From contig NZ_FNQP01000004.1 of NCBI RefSeq assembly GCF_900107695.1, positions 175,106 to 239,105 on the forward strand: 64,000 bases of DNA, read 5' to 3'. The notes beneath the pieces were generated by a model. The model did not search any database and was not told the origin of the DNA. It saw only the letters and a program-made list of their open reading frames with translations. The position numbers and the translations under genes were made by a program. Below are positions 17,646 through 26,536 of this stretch, piece after piece (positions within the stretch are counted from its first letter, which is position 1; each line of letters begins with the position of its first letter). The DNA comes from Thiothrix caldifontis. Its GTDB lineage: Bacteria; Pseudomonadota; Gammaproteobacteria; Thiotrichales; Thiotrichaceae.

Positions 17646-18443
17646 ATGTCGATAAGCACAAAAAGACTCAAAGCCAGTGTGTATCTGGCGGGCATACTGG
17701 CAATTTCTGCTGGTTTCAGCGGCTGTTCCATCTTTTCCCAGACGGAAAAAGACCTAACCGAAGGCTGGTCAGCCAATAAAATTTACACAACCGCACGGGA
17801 AGCGATGAATGCGGGCGATTACGAACGCGCTATTGGCCTCTACGAATCCCTCGAAGCTCGCTATCCTTTAGGGCGATTTGCCCAACAAGCGCAATTGGAA
17901 ACCGCGTATGCGTATTACAAATTCGATGAGCCAGATTCCGCGCTGGATGCGATTGACCGTTTCTTACGGATGAACCCGACCAGCGAAGACGCGGATTATG
18001 CGATCTACCTACGCGGTTTGGTTAACTTTAACCGTGGGCATAGCATCGTGGATAAGCTATTCCCACGTAGCATTGCCGATTTGGATACAGTGCGTCAGAA
18101 AGAGTCCTTCCAAGACTTTTCCCACCTATTGACCCGCCACCCCGACAGCAAATACGCGCCAGATGCTAAAGAGCGTATCCAACATTTGCGTAACAGCTTG
18201 GCACAGTCTGAGTTAAATGTAGCCGAATATTACATGACACGCGGTGCATGGTTGGCAGCTTTTAACCGTGCTGAATACGCCGTGAAACATTACCAAGGCT
18301 CACCGGTTGTGGTGGATGCGTTGGAAATCAAAGTCAAAGCAGCACACAATCTGGGCAAACCCGATTTGGCGGCTGACAACTTGCGCGTCCTAGAATTGAA
18401 CTTCCCCGAACGCGCAGCAGCACTCAAAGCAGCATTGCGTTAA
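17646..18443 (+). CDS. bamD: Outer membrane assembly lipoprotein BamD
   Basis: 265-residue lipoprotein of the BAM complex that inserts beta-barrel proteins into the outer membrane. The signal peptide ends in a lipobox-like GFSGC (Cys about residue 27). Five TPR-like helical repeats follow (such as AMNAGDYERAIGLYESLEARYP). It is divergent from rluD, the usual arrangement. It is followed by a clear terminator and then by three outer-membrane barrel genes, likely BAM clients. Confidence 0.95.
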   Translation: MSISTKRLKASVYLAGILAISAGFSGCSIFSQTEKDLTEGWSANKIYTTAREAMNAGDYERAIGLYESLEARYPLGRFAQQAQLETAYAYYKFDEPDSALDAIDRFLRMNPTSEDADYAIYLRGLVNFNRGHSIVDKLFPRSIADLDTVRQKESFQDFSHLLTRHPDSKYAPDAKERIQHLRNSLAQSELNVAEYYMTRGAWLAAFNRAEYAVKHYQGSPVVVDALEIKVKAAHNLGKPDLAADNLRVLELNFPERAAALKAALR

Positions 18444-18470
18444 TCCCCCTTCGCCCGTTTATCGGTTAAT

Positions 18471-18496
18471 ACTGGCAGGATCCCTGCCAGTTATTT
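18471..18496 (+). terminator. Rho-independent terminator after bamD
   Basis: ACTGGCAGG-ATC-CCTGCCAGT is a perfect 9-pair stem followed by TATTT. It closes the bamD transcript. Confidence 0.85.
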
Positions 18497-18548
18497 AAAG
18501 TCGTGATAAAAGCTATCCAGCAAAATAATAATAACCGGGGCTACACAC

Positions 18549-19172
18549 ATGACGACTTCCAAGACTTCTGTACTTGCCGTATGCCTATTCAGTGTACTTA
18601 GCGGCGCAGTCATGGCAGAAACCAGCTCACCGTTTTCCAAAATCAAACCGATGTCACCCATTGGCGCAACCGCTAATGCCAAAGCACCCAATTACCTTGG
18701 CGCGAGCATGGGTTCCACCACGACGGATGGTTTTTGTGATGGCTTCAGAGCTTGTGATAACAGCGATAAAAGCTGGAAAGCCTTCGCCGGAGTGCGTGTG
18801 AACGACAATATCGTGGTGGAAGGCGGCTATGTTGACTTTGGCAAACAAACCGGTAGCCACACGAGCGGTGACATTAGCCAACAAGCGACCGCTTTCACAA
18901 CCGCCGCCGTCGCCGGTATCCCCATGAATGAGCAAATTGAAATCTTTGGTAAAGCCGGTATTGCCCGTTGGACACTGGAAAAAACGGACAGTAGCGGCAC
19001 AACAGAAAACACTGGTACGGATGTGTTAGTCGGTGTCGGTGCCGATTATAACCTTGGCGACAATATGGGTGTACGTGCCGAGTGGGAACGCTTTAAAGAC
19101 GTGGGCAGCACGGCTGACCATTCAGGTGACATCGACATGATGAGCCTTGGGTTTATTTTTTCATCTTTATAA
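18549..19172 (+). CDS. Outer-membrane beta-barrel protein, paralogue 1 of 3
   Basis: 207 residues. The signal peptide probably ends at AVMA-ET near residue 25. The mature part has alternating beta strands and ends in LGFIFSSL, a typical barrel C-terminus. OmpA/OmpW-like small-barrel features include KAFAGVRVNDNIVVEGGYVDFG and GVGADYNLGDNMGVRAEWERF. A Cys pair, GFCDGFRACDN, precedes the second strand and is matched by pairs in the next two genes. The ligand or role is unknown. Confidence 0.85.
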   Translation: MTTSKTSVLAVCLFSVLSGAVMAETSSPFSKIKPMSPIGATANAKAPNYLGASMGSTTTDGFCDGFRACDNSDKSWKAFAGVRVNDNIVVEGGYVDFGKQTGSHTSGDISQQATAFTTAAVAGIPMNEQIEIFGKAGIARWTLEKTDSSGTTENTGTDVLVGVGADYNLGDNMGVRAEWERFKDVGSTADHSGDIDMMSLGFIFSSL

Positions 19173-19213
19173 CAACATTCCCGCTTGAGGGAACATACAG
19201 AAAGGGGCTTTGT

Positions 19214-19912
19214 ATGAAAACGTTTATTTCCTGCTCATTAGCAGGCTTCACGCTATTGGCAAATACCGTATCGGCTGGCGGTCTAGAAGGTTATGGCATT
19301 CCATCGAACATCTCACTGTATGGTGGTGTGGGTGGCGGCATTAGCAATCATGAGGGAGCCTGTGTCGCTGACAGTGCCACGACCGATTGTGAAGACAGCG
19401 ACACAGGTTACAAAGTATTCACAGGTCTACGTGCCACACCACTGAGCAATGGTTTTGTCAGAACACCGACGGGCACTATCCCAACCAAATCACTCCCAAC
19501 CTTGGGCGCAGAAATTGGTCATATTGATTTAGGCGAAAGTACAGCCAAAGGGCACGTCGGTCGGCCTGCACCTGGTGGATTTGACAGTGAGTTGCGCAGT
19601 GAATTATCTGCAAATTATGTGGCAGGCGTTGCTCATGTACCGGTAATGCCGCGTACTGAATTAGTCGGTAAAGTCGGTGCTGCTTACTGGAAGCAAAAAG
19701 GCAGCCGTGCAGTGCCTGAAAACCCCGATGACGACTTGAATACCCGCAACAGTGGTGTGGGTATGTTATTAGGTACGGGGGTACAAGTGCAAATTAATCC
19801 CAACTTCGCGATACGGGGTGAATATGAACACCTCTTTGGCACGGCGGAAGATAGCGAGTACGAAGCAGATGCGGGAATGCTCAGCATTGGCGCGGTCTTT
19901 TCCACCTTCTAG
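19214..19912 (+). CDS. Outer-membrane beta-barrel protein, paralogue 2 of 3
   Basis: 232 residues with a signal peptide probably cleaved after VSA near residue 21. Barrel motifs align with the neighbours: GYKVFTGLRA, LGAEIGHIDLG, LLGTGVQVQINPNFAIRGEYEHL, and C-terminal LSIGAVFSTF. The Cys pair is ACVADSATTDC. Longer loops explain the extra length. AAAGGGG ribosome site. It begins 41 bases after paralogue 1 and ends 15 before paralogue 3. Confidence 0.85.
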   Translation: MKTFISCSLAGFTLLANTVSAGGLEGYGIPSNISLYGGVGGGISNHEGACVADSATTDCEDSDTGYKVFTGLRATPLSNGFVRTPTGTIPTKSLPTLGAEIGHIDLGESTAKGHVGRPAPGGFDSELRSELSANYVAGVAHVPVMPRTELVGKVGAAYWKQKGSRAVPENPDDDLNTRNSGVGMLLGTGVQVQINPNFAIRGEYEHLFGTAEDSEYEADAGMLSIGAVFSTF

Positions 19913-19927
19913 ACACAGGGCAGTAAC

Positions 19928-20545
19928 ATGAAGAACCAACTGATTTTGTGCCTGCTCATTGCGGTCAGTAGTCATGCCTCAGCAGAAGATGTCATGATGA
20001 TGGGAAGTGGTTTCACTAATGGCCCCAAACTGTACGCAGGTGCTAGCGCTGGCAGCACCAAACAAAGTGATACCTGCAACGAACCTTTTTTTTCAGGGCA
20101 ATGCAATGATCAGGATTTTGCATGGAAAGCCTTTGGTGGCGCACGTATTAACCCAATGCTAGGGGCAGAACTCAGTTATTACGATTTGGGCGATCGCAGC
20201 ATGGAAGGTACAACAGGTGGCAGCACCGCCAAGCTCGAAAGCAGTACAACTGGCACTGCCATTGCCGGTGTTGGCTATGTACCGCTAACCTCGCAAATTG
20301 AGGCATTCGGCAAAGCAGGGGCAATGGCGTGGGACAGCAAAACCAGCAAAACCTCTGGCACTAACACATCCCACTTTGATGAAAGCGGCACGAGCATCTT
20401 ACTCGGTGGTGGGGCTCAGTTCCAAATGAACAGCAACCTGCACTTACGCGGTGAATGGGAACATATTTCTAACATCGGTGCTGACTCCGCTTACGAAACT
20501 GATGCTGACGTGTATTCCCTCGGCATGAGTTATTCCACCCTCTGA
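19928..20545 (+). CDS. Outer-membrane beta-barrel protein, paralogue 3 of 3
   Basis: 205 residues with a signal peptide probably ending ASA-ED near residue 20. Motifs: WKAFGGARINPMLGAELSYYDLG, AGVGYVPLTSQIEAFGKAGAMAWD and GGGAQFQMNSNLHLRGEWEHI, with C-terminal YSLGMSYSTL. The Cys pair is DTCNEPFFSGQC. It is the last gene of the trio, followed by a long-stem terminator. Confidence 0.85.
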   Translation: MKNQLILCLLIAVSSHASAEDVMMMGSGFTNGPKLYAGASAGSTKQSDTCNEPFFSGQCNDQDFAWKAFGGARINPMLGAELSYYDLGDRSMEGTTGGSTAKLESSTTGTAIAGVGYVPLTSQIEAFGKAGAMAWDSKTSKTSGTNTSHFDESGTSILLGGGAQFQMNSNLHLRGEWEHISNIGADSAYETDADVYSLGMSYSTL

Positions 20546-20558
20546 ACCTATCTCCCTC

Positions 20559-20586
20559 GGAAGGGCTGTATTAGTACAGCCTTTCC
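20559..20586 (+). terminator. Hairpin after the outer-membrane trio
   Basis: GGAAGGGCTGTA-TTAG-TACAGCCTTTCC is a 12-pair stem with one G-T pair, between the third barrel gene and rpe. The T run after it is poor. Confidence 0.65.
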
Positions 20587-20640
20587 GGTAAAGTGGCGGC
20601 ACTTTTGCCTTTTGATCGCCACGTTTTGAGGAGAATAGTT

Positions 20641-21339
20641 ATGGCACGTCAAGCTGATTTCATTGCACCATCCATCCTATCTGCTGACTTTGCCCGTCTG
20701 GGTGAAGAAGTCGTTAACGTCTTAGCCTCTGGTGCGGACATTGTGCATTTCGACGTAATGGATAACCATTATGTTCCCAACCTGACCATTGGCCCCTTGG
20801 TGTGTGAAGCCCTACGCAAGCACGGCGTAACTGCACCGATTGATGTGCATTTGATGGTTAAGCCGGTTGACCGCATCATTCCTGACTTCGCCAAAGCTGG
20901 CGCGTCTTACATCACCTTCCACCCGGAAGCGTCTGAACACGTTGATCGTACTTTGCAACTGATCCGTAACGAAGGTTGCAAAGCGGGCTTGGTATTCAAC
21001 CCTGCGACTCCACTTTCCATTCTGGAATACGTGATGGACAAGGTAGACATGATCCTGCTGATGTCGGTCAACCCAGGTTTTGGTGGTCAGAGCTTCATCC
21101 CCGCTACACTGGGTAAATTGCGTCAGGCACGCAAGATGATTGATGATTCCGGTCTGGATATTCGTCTGGAAATTGACGGCGGTGTCAAACCGGGCAATAT
21201 CCGCGAAATCAAGGAAGCGGGTGCGGATGCGTTCGTTGCCGGTTCTGCGATTTTCAATGTAGCGAATAAAGCTGACCCGAACCATTACAACACTGTTCTG
21301 GCTGAATTCCGTAAAGAATTGGCAGCGGCAAAGGTTTAA
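20641..21339 (+). CDS. rpe: Ribulose-phosphate 3-epimerase
   Basis: 232-residue TIM-barrel enzyme that interconverts ribulose-5-phosphate and xylulose-5-phosphate in the Calvin and pentose phosphate cycles. Motifs: [31 protein letters not shown] (metal ligands), [12 protein letters not shown] and EIDGGV. I chose the ATG at 20641 because GAGGAGA lies before it and [11 protein letters not shown] fits the family; the in-frame ATG at 20593 lies by the terminator. It is followed after six bases by gph, so both probably support RuBisCO metabolism. Confidence 0.97.
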   Translation: MARQADFIAPSILSADFARLGEEVVNVLASGADIVHFDVMDNHYVPNLTIGPLVCEALRKHGVTAPIDVHLMVKPVDRIIPDFAKAGASYITFHPEASEHVDRTLQLIRNEGCKAGLVFNPATPLSILEYVMDKVDMILLMSVNPGFGGQSFIPATLGKLRQARKMIDDSGLDIRLEIDGGVKPGNIREIKEAGADAFVAGSAIFNVANKADPNHYNTVLAEFRKELAAAKV

Positions 21340-21345
21340 ATCCAC

Positions 21346-22017
21346 ATGTTCAAACCGAAAATGGTATTGATCGACGTGGACGGGACGCTGGTTGACAGCG
21401 TTCCCGACCTGACGTTTTGCGTCGATGAAATGATGAAACAACTGGAGATGCCAGTACGCGGTGAAGCAGCCGTGCGCCAGTGGGTGGGCAATGGCGTGCA
21501 ACGTTTGACCGAACGCGCCCTGACCAATGACCTCGATGGCTACCCAGACGCTGAATTGTTTGCACGCGCCATGCCGATTTTCATGGAACTATATGCGGAA
21601 AACACCTCGAAGCGCAGCCGTTTGTACGATGGTGTGGTTGAAGGGCTGGATTTCCTGCAAAGCTGTGAAGGTTTGAAAATTGGCTGCGTCACCAACAAAG
21701 CGGAACAATTCACTCTGCCCTTGTTAACCGATTTGGGTATTGTTGACCGCTTTGAAATTATTGTCAGCGGTGATTCTTTGCCGGAAAAGAAGCCGCACCC
21801 AATGCCCTTGTTACACGCCGCCGAAAAACTGGGTGTGAAGCCGGAAGATTCGGTAATGATCGGCGACTCCAAGTCTGATGTAAAAGCAGCACGGGCGGCG
21901 GGTTTCAAGATTATTTGCATGACTTACGGCTACAATCACGGCGAAGATATTCGCCACTATCACCCGGATGCCGTCATTGATTCCATGACAGAACTCGCTA
22001 CACTGATTACCCTTTAG
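21346..22017 (+). CDS. gph: Phosphoglycolate phosphatase
   Basis: 223-residue HAD-superfamily phosphatase that hydrolyses 2-phosphoglycolate, the toxic product of RuBisCO oxygenation. Motif I DVDGTLVDS holds the nucleophile Asp, the cap domain is helical, and motif IV is MIGDSKSDVKAARAAG. It is paired with rpe as in many autotrophs. It converges with feoC seven bases away. Confidence 0.94.
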   Translation: MFKPKMVLIDVDGTLVDSVPDLTFCVDEMMKQLEMPVRGEAAVRQWVGNGVQRLTERALTNDLDGYPDAELFARAMPIFMELYAENTSKRSRLYDGVVEGLDFLQSCEGLKIGCVTNKAEQFTLPLLTDLGIVDRFEIIVSGDSLPEKKPHPMPLLHAAEKLGVKPEDSVMIGDSKSDVKAARAAGFKIICMTYGYNHGEDIRHYHPDAVIDSMTELATLITL

Positions 22018-22023
22018 CTGCTC

Positions 22024-22287
22024 CTAAGCGGGGCGAGATACCCAGCGGAGCGGGATTTCCCGCTTCGCCCACGTGTACACCCGACCGCCCCCACTACTAC
22101 CGCAATTGTTACCGTCGCATCCACCAGAAGCGCACCCTGCTGCTTGTTCCAGCACTTTCCCTTTCTTTTGCCAATAGCCGAGCGCAAATTGTGCCGTATC
22201 CGGTGCTATATCAAAATGTGTCGCTACATCTTGTAAACTGGCACTACCCCGCTGTTGTAGGTAGTCGCGGATTTCCCCCAGCAACAT
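22024..22287 (-). CDS. feoC: FeoC-like Fe-S regulatory protein
   Basis: 87-residue winged-helix protein starting MLLGEIRDYLQQRGSASLQDVA. It has a Cys cluster, CASGGCDGNNC, expected to bind an Fe-S centre. FeoC proteins bind or protect FeoB. The start at 22287 overlaps the end of feoB by 44 bases. It is the last gene of feoABC. Confidence 0.88.
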   Translation of the reverse strand: MLLGEIRDYLQQRGSASLQDVATHFDIAPDTAQFALGYWQKKGKVLEQAAGCASGGCDGNNCGSSGGGRVYTWAKREIPLRWVSRPA

Positions 22288-24571
22288 AAGTATTCCTCCC
22301 TGCCCGATAAAACGTGTACACTGCCACCGCAAACGCACCCGAAATAGCCCCTACCCACAGCAACGATTGCAACGGATGCTGCCCAAGTGTTGCCACTTGG
22401 TAAAATACCACAGCCGCGCCATACCCCAGCCCAGTACTCCACGCCACGCCCAATGCAGCCCAGCGCGAACCCACTTCACGGTACATCGCCCCCGTTGCCG
22501 CCACACACGGAAAATACATCAAAATAAATAACAAGTAAGCAAAAGCCCCCACCTTGCCATCAAAATGCTGCTGCATGGCACTAAACGTCGCATTAGCTAC
22601 ATCTTGCTCCTCACCCACTGCACCAAAACCCAACGGATCACCCAAATTACTCAATGCATCCCGCAAATTCGCCGGAATAGTTGCCACTGCCTCCAGCAAC
22701 CCCGCACCCAAATCAAACGCGGTGGGTTCATCCCCTGTAGGCGCTTGCCCCGCAAGCGATTCTCCCTCACCCATCTGCCCATACAACGAATCCAGCGTAC
22801 CAACCACCACTTCCTTCGCCAGCAAACCACTGACAATACCAACCGTAGCAGGCCAGTTATCCTGCGGAATCCCCATCGGGGCAAATACTGGCGTGATGGT
22901 TTTTGCGGCTACACTCAACACCGATTTTTCGGTATTCTGATTGCCAAAACTGCCATCCGTACCCAAGCTATTGATCACGTTGATCACCATGACCACCATT
23001 ACGATCAACTTGCCAGCCCCGACGATGAAACCTTTCAACTTGTTCCAAGTATTAATCAGAATATTGCGCAAGCCGGGAAGCTGATAGGTTGGCATTTCCA
23101 TCACAAAATGGTCAGCCCCGCCTTGCAGCAGGGTTTTACGCATGATCACGCCAGTCAGAATGGCAAACGCAATCCCCACCAAATACAGCAGAAATACAAT
23201 ATTTTGCCCACCACTCTGGAAAAAAGCCGCTGCAAACAGCGCATAAACGGCTAACCGCGCCCCACAGGACATAAAGGGAGCCATTAACACCGTTAAAATT
23301 CGTTCCCGTTGGCTATCCAAGGTACGGGTCGCCATGATCGCCGGAACATTACAACCGAACCCCACAATCAGCGGCACAAACGCCTTGCCGGATACACCCA
23401 GGTTGCGCATAAACTGATCCATGACAAACGCTGCCCGCGCCATATAACCCGACTCTTCCAATAAGGTCAGGAACAAATACAATGCCGCAATAATCGGGAT
23501 AAACGTTGCCACCACTTGCAAACCACCACCCAACCCATCGGCAAGCAAGGTAATCAACCATTCCGGCGTATTGACACTACCGAGGACATGCTGCACCCCA
23601 TCCACCGCCAAGGCTTGCACCCCAAGGTCGAAAAAGTCGATGAATGCCCCGCCCAAGTTAATACTGAACAGGAACAACAAATACATCATCGCCAAAAAAA
23701 TCGGGATACCCGTCCAACTGCCCAACACCCAGCGATCCACCTTATCGGACAGGGTGCGGCTGATTTTACCGCGTTCATGCACCACATCGCGTGCAATCCG
23801 CGTCGCCAGATCAAACCGCGCATCCGCCAGCAAAAAGTCGAGATCTTCGTGGGTATCCGCTTCAAGTTGCTGGGTTAGCATCTGAATCGTGCTATCGGTC
23901 TTTTGAGTTTGCAAGGCAAGTAAAGCGTTCACCCGATCGTGTTCTGGCTGCTGATCCTGCAAGACTTGCAGAACGTTTTCCACACTACTGTGGTAAGGAA
24001 TTTCAAAATGCAGGCTGGAAGTGCTAGGCAGGTAATGGCAAATAGCATGGTGGATAGGATGCAAGTCTTTATCCTGCCGCAAGGATACCGGAATCACCGG
24101 ACAACCCAAACGTGCGTGCAAGGCTTGCGGGTCAATTTTCATGCCGCGCCGTTCTGCCACATCCATCATGTTCAGCAACACGATCATCGGCACGTTCAAT
24201 TCACGCATCTGCAAGGTCAAGTACAGACCACGTTCTAACGTACTCGCATCCACGATATTGAGGTACAGGTAATCGGGGTTATGCTGCACAAATTCGCGGG
24301 CAACTTGCTCATCTGCCGTAGTATCACTGAAATCCAGCGAGTACGTACCGGGCAAATCCACCACTTGCAAGTCTTCATTCTGCAAACGGCATTGACCTTC
24401 TTTGCGTTCAACCGTCACGCCGGGCCAGTTACCCGTGCGCTGACGCGCCCCCGTCAATAGATTAAACAGCGTGGTTTTGCCTGCATTCGGATTGCCTAAT
24501 AACGCAATTTTGCGATGCAGCATTGCTTTTGGGCAGCGTGGTTCGTGTGCATTGCAGCATTCTTTAGACAT
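22244..24571 (-). CDS. feoB: Ferrous iron transporter FeoB
   Basis: 775-residue inner-membrane Fe2+ permease. The N-terminal G domain has G1 GNPNAGKTT, G3 DLPGTYSLD and G4-like NMMD. It is followed by a helical regulatory spacer and two gate-type membrane regions with conserved Cys (FGCNVPAIMATR; SCGARLAVYALF). A Cys-rich N-terminal tail (ECCNAHEPRCPK) precedes the G domain. It overlaps feoA by eight bases. A Fur box lies upstream of feoA. Confidence 0.97.
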   Translation of the reverse strand: MSKECCNAHEPRCPKAMLHRKIALLGNPNAGKTTLFNLLTGARQRTGNWPGVTVERKEGQCRLQNEDLQVVDLPGTYSLDFSDTTADEQVAREFVQHNPDYLYLNIVDASTLERGLYLTLQMRELNVPMIVLLNMMDVAERRGMKIDPQALHARLGCPVIPVSLRQDKDLHPIHHAICHYLPSTSSLHFEIPYHSSVENVLQVLQDQQPEHDRVNALLALQTQKTDSTIQMLTQQLEADTHEDLDFLLADARFDLATRIARDVVHERGKISRTLSDKVDRWVLGSWTGIPIFLAMMYLLFLFSINLGGAFIDFFDLGVQALAVDGVQHVLGSVNTPEWLITLLADGLGGGLQVVATFIPIIAALYLFLTLLEESGYMARAAFVMDQFMRNLGVSGKAFVPLIVGFGCNVPAIMATRTLDSQRERILTVLMAPFMSCGARLAVYALFAAAFFQSGGQNIVFLLYLVGIAFAILTGVIMRKTLLQGGADHFVMEMPTYQLPGLRNILINTWNKLKGFIVGAGKLIVMVVMVINVINSLGTDGSFGNQNTEKSVLSVAAKTITPVFAPMGIPQDNWPATVGIVSGLLAKEVVVGTLDSLYGQMGEGESLAGQAPTGDEPTAFDLGAGLLEAVATIPANLRDALSNLGDPLGFGAVGEEQDVANATFSAMQQHFDGKVGAFAYLLFILMYFPCVAATGAMYREVGSRWAALGVAWSTGLGYGAAVVFYQVATLGQHPLQSLLWVGAISGAFAVAVYTFYRAGRNTYVAGGNPRLPTTAG

Positions 24572-24815
24572 GACAGGAAACCTCTACATGCACGCGAATA
24601 TTATGGGTAATGCTACGCCCTAAACTAATACGATTATTACCGTTGCCTAGTACCATATCCCCTTTGCGGTTGCGTAAAACCTCAATGCGAGACCCCGTAC
24701 CAATCCCCATCCCTAACAAACGAATACGCGTCTGATTGTCAGTCTGAACCGAATGAATATGAGCGGATGTCTGTTCCGCAAGCTGCGAAAGCGGCAAGGT
24801 ATGGGCTAAGCTCAT
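24564..24815 (-). CDS. feoA: Ferrous iron transport protein FeoA
   Basis: 83-residue SH3-like protein that assists FeoB. Motifs: LLGMGIGTGSRIEVLRNR and VLGNGNNRISLGRSI. First gene of feoABC; the Fur box 20 bases upstream implies repression when iron is plentiful. Confidence 0.93.
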   Translation of the reverse strand: MSLAHTLPLSQLAEQTSAHIHSVQTDNQTRIRLLGMGIGTGSRIEVLRNRKGDMVLGNGNNRISLGRSITHNIRVHVEVSCHV

Positions 24816-24834
24816 GCTGTGGCTACCTAAATAT

Positions 24835-24847
24835 GAAAATGATTCTC
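24835..24847 (-). promoter_or_regulatory. Fur box upstream of feoA
   Basis: On the feo strand the sequence is GAGAATCATTTTC, matching 11 of 13 bases of the Fur consensus segment GATAATCATTATC. Iron-repressed control of feoABC follows from this. Confidence 0.65.
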
Positions 24848-24895
24848 AAATTTATATCACATACAGCTAATACTCAATAGCCAACATCAAACCTT

Positions 24896-25279
24896 TCATG
24901 GAGGAGCCAGCCCATCCACGTAAAACCACTTCCCGCCTTCCTTCACAAACCGGCTGGTTTCATGTAACTCGCCGACTTGTTCTCCCTCACGGTAGCGGGC
25001 GATGAATTCAACGATACCCTGCGTATCCTGTTCCCCGCCCTGCTCGGTGCGCACAATTTCCAACCCTAACCAATCCGTCGACGGCAGTTGCAACAAACTC
25101 TTTTTGTTGGGGCGAGTGCTGCTGTGCCAACTGCGATGTAAATACGCGCCATTACGCAGCACATACGCACTGTAACGCGAACGCATCAACGCTTCTGCCG
25201 TGGGTGCGGTTTTGCCATCGTGATACATCCGGCAACATTGGTTATAGGTTTGCGCTGATCCGCAAGGGCAATGACTCAT
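24896..25279 (-). CDS. YchJ/UPF0225 family SEC-C motif protein
   Basis: 127-residue protein with N-terminal zinc-type motif CPCGSAQTYNQCC and core ALMRSRYSAYVLRNGAYLHRSWHSSTRP, typical of UPF0225 (YchJ). C-terminal motif SRFVKEGGKWFYVDG. The family is widespread but of unknown function. Confidence 0.92.
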   Translation of the reverse strand: MSHCPCGSAQTYNQCCRMYHDGKTAPTAEALMRSRYSAYVLRNGAYLHRSWHSSTRPNKKSLLQLPSTDWLGLEIVRTEQGGEQDTQGIVEFIARYREGEQVGELHETSRFVKEGGKWFYVDGLAPP

Positions 25280-25330
25280 CGTGTTCCTGTGATGTTTTAG
25301 GCTAAAACCCGCATGTTAGCGCGGCTGCAT

Positions 25331-25552
25331 TCAACATGCCATGTAATGCCCATGAGGTGCTGATGCTGCCAAGGCTGCCTTACGCGCCGCCACCGTTTGC
25401 CAAGCCCGTTCGTGAAAATAAAAAACCACCGTATTAATCGCCGGTTCAATTAAAGCCATCACCCCACCAATCACTATGCTGCCGGTTAATACATACGCCA
25501 CAGTGAAAGCCACGCTGAAGTGCAAAATTGCGAAAGTGAATGTCTTAGCCAT
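25331..25552 (-). CDS. DUF2061 small membrane protein
   Basis: 73-residue protein with two hydrophobic helices (FTFAILHFSVAFTVAYVLTG; GGVMALIEPAINTVVFYFHE), a match to DUF2061. The start at 25552 (MAKTFTFAI) is chosen because GGAGG lies seven bases upstream, against the first in-frame ATG at 25609. A Fur-like palindrome lies about 45 bases upstream. Function unknown. Confidence 0.85.
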   Translation of the reverse strand: MAKTFTFAILHFSVAFTVAYVLTGSIVIGGVMALIEPAINTVVFYFHERAWQTVAARKAALAASAPHGHYMAC

Positions 25553-25595
25553 GGCCTGATCCTCCGTTGTTGTCATTTGCTGCTTGGTGTTAAGA

Positions 25596-25612
25596 ATAAC
25601 AGTTCTCATTAT
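25596..25612 (-). promoter_or_regulatory. Possible Fur box upstream of DUF2061 gene
   Basis: ATAATGAGAACTGTTAT on the minus strand agrees with the Fur palindrome GATAATGATAATCATTATC at about 12 of 17 positions. A second partial match, AATGATAACGAG, starts near 25632. Suggestive only. Confidence 0.35.
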
Positions 25613-25706
25613 TTTATAAAAAAGATTGTTTTAATGATAACGAGCGACTAAATAGATAATTAAGGAATCTTGCCATACCGCTAGGCATTCGTGCCAAAAT
25701 ACACAT

Positions 25707-26480
25707 ATGAATAACCACCCACACAATACCATGCAACTCCAGAATCCGACTGCTACCACCTATTGCAACGAACTCGACTTAATCGCCCAACACCTGCCAC
25801 TGGAAAATGCCAGGGTGCTGGAACTCGGTTGCGGCAAAGCCCAAATGACACGCCGCATTGCCGAACGCTTCCCCACGGCACGTATCATTGCCACCGAGGT
25901 CGACCAAATCCAACACGCCCATAACCTTGCACAGCAACGCTACCTGAGCGAAGTCGAAGGGATACACAATATCGAATTCAAGGCAGGCAGCGCACAAGCC
26001 ATTGATGCACCCGACAACAGCATTGACCTGGTATTCATGTTCAAATCGCTTCACCACGTTCCCCCCACGCTAATGGCGCAAGCCCTGCAAGAAATTGCCC
26101 GTGTGCTCAAGCCAGGTGGCATGGCATGGATTTCCGAACCCGTGTATGCGGGCGATTTCAATGAGATTTTACGCCTGTTCCATGACGAAAAAGTGGTGCG
26201 CGAACTCGCCTTCCAAGCCGTGAGTGATGCCGTCACTGCCGGTACGTTGGAACTGGTGGAACAAATTTTCTGCAACACCGAATCGCGTTTCGCCGATTTC
26301 AACGAATTCGATCAACGCATTATTCAAGTCACTCACACCAACCATCAATTGGATGATGCGCTGTACCAAACCGTCAAAGCCCGTTTTAACGCGCACGTAG
26401 GTGCAGACGGTGCACGCTTTGCTAACCCTGCCCGTTTCGATGTGTTGCGCAAACCGCTCAATACCCGCGCTTTATTGTGA
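25707..26480 (+). CDS. Class I SAM-dependent methyltransferase
   Basis: 257-residue methyltransferase with SAM motif I VLELGCGKAQMTRRIAE, acidic motif II IATEVDQIQH, motif III DLVFMFKSLHHV, and ARVLKPGGMAWISEP, as in UbiE-like enzymes. No strong ribosome site is seen, and an alternative ATG lies at 25731. It stands alone before pepA. The substrate cannot be told. Confidence 0.85.
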   Translation: MNNHPHNTMQLQNPTATTYCNELDLIAQHLPLENARVLELGCGKAQMTRRIAERFPTARIIATEVDQIQHAHNLAQQRYLSEVEGIHNIEFKAGSAQAIDAPDNSIDLVFMFKSLHHVPPTLMAQALQEIARVLKPGGMAWISEPVYAGDFNEILRLFHDEKVVRELAFQAVSDAVTAGTLELVEQIFCNTESRFADFNEFDQRIIQVTHTNHQLDDALYQTVKARFNAHVGADGARFANPARFDVLRKPLNTRALL

Positions 26481-26536
26481 TTTGGGAGACGTCGTGTAAA
26501 CTGCGATGAAAGGCAACACCATGACAAGGATAACGC

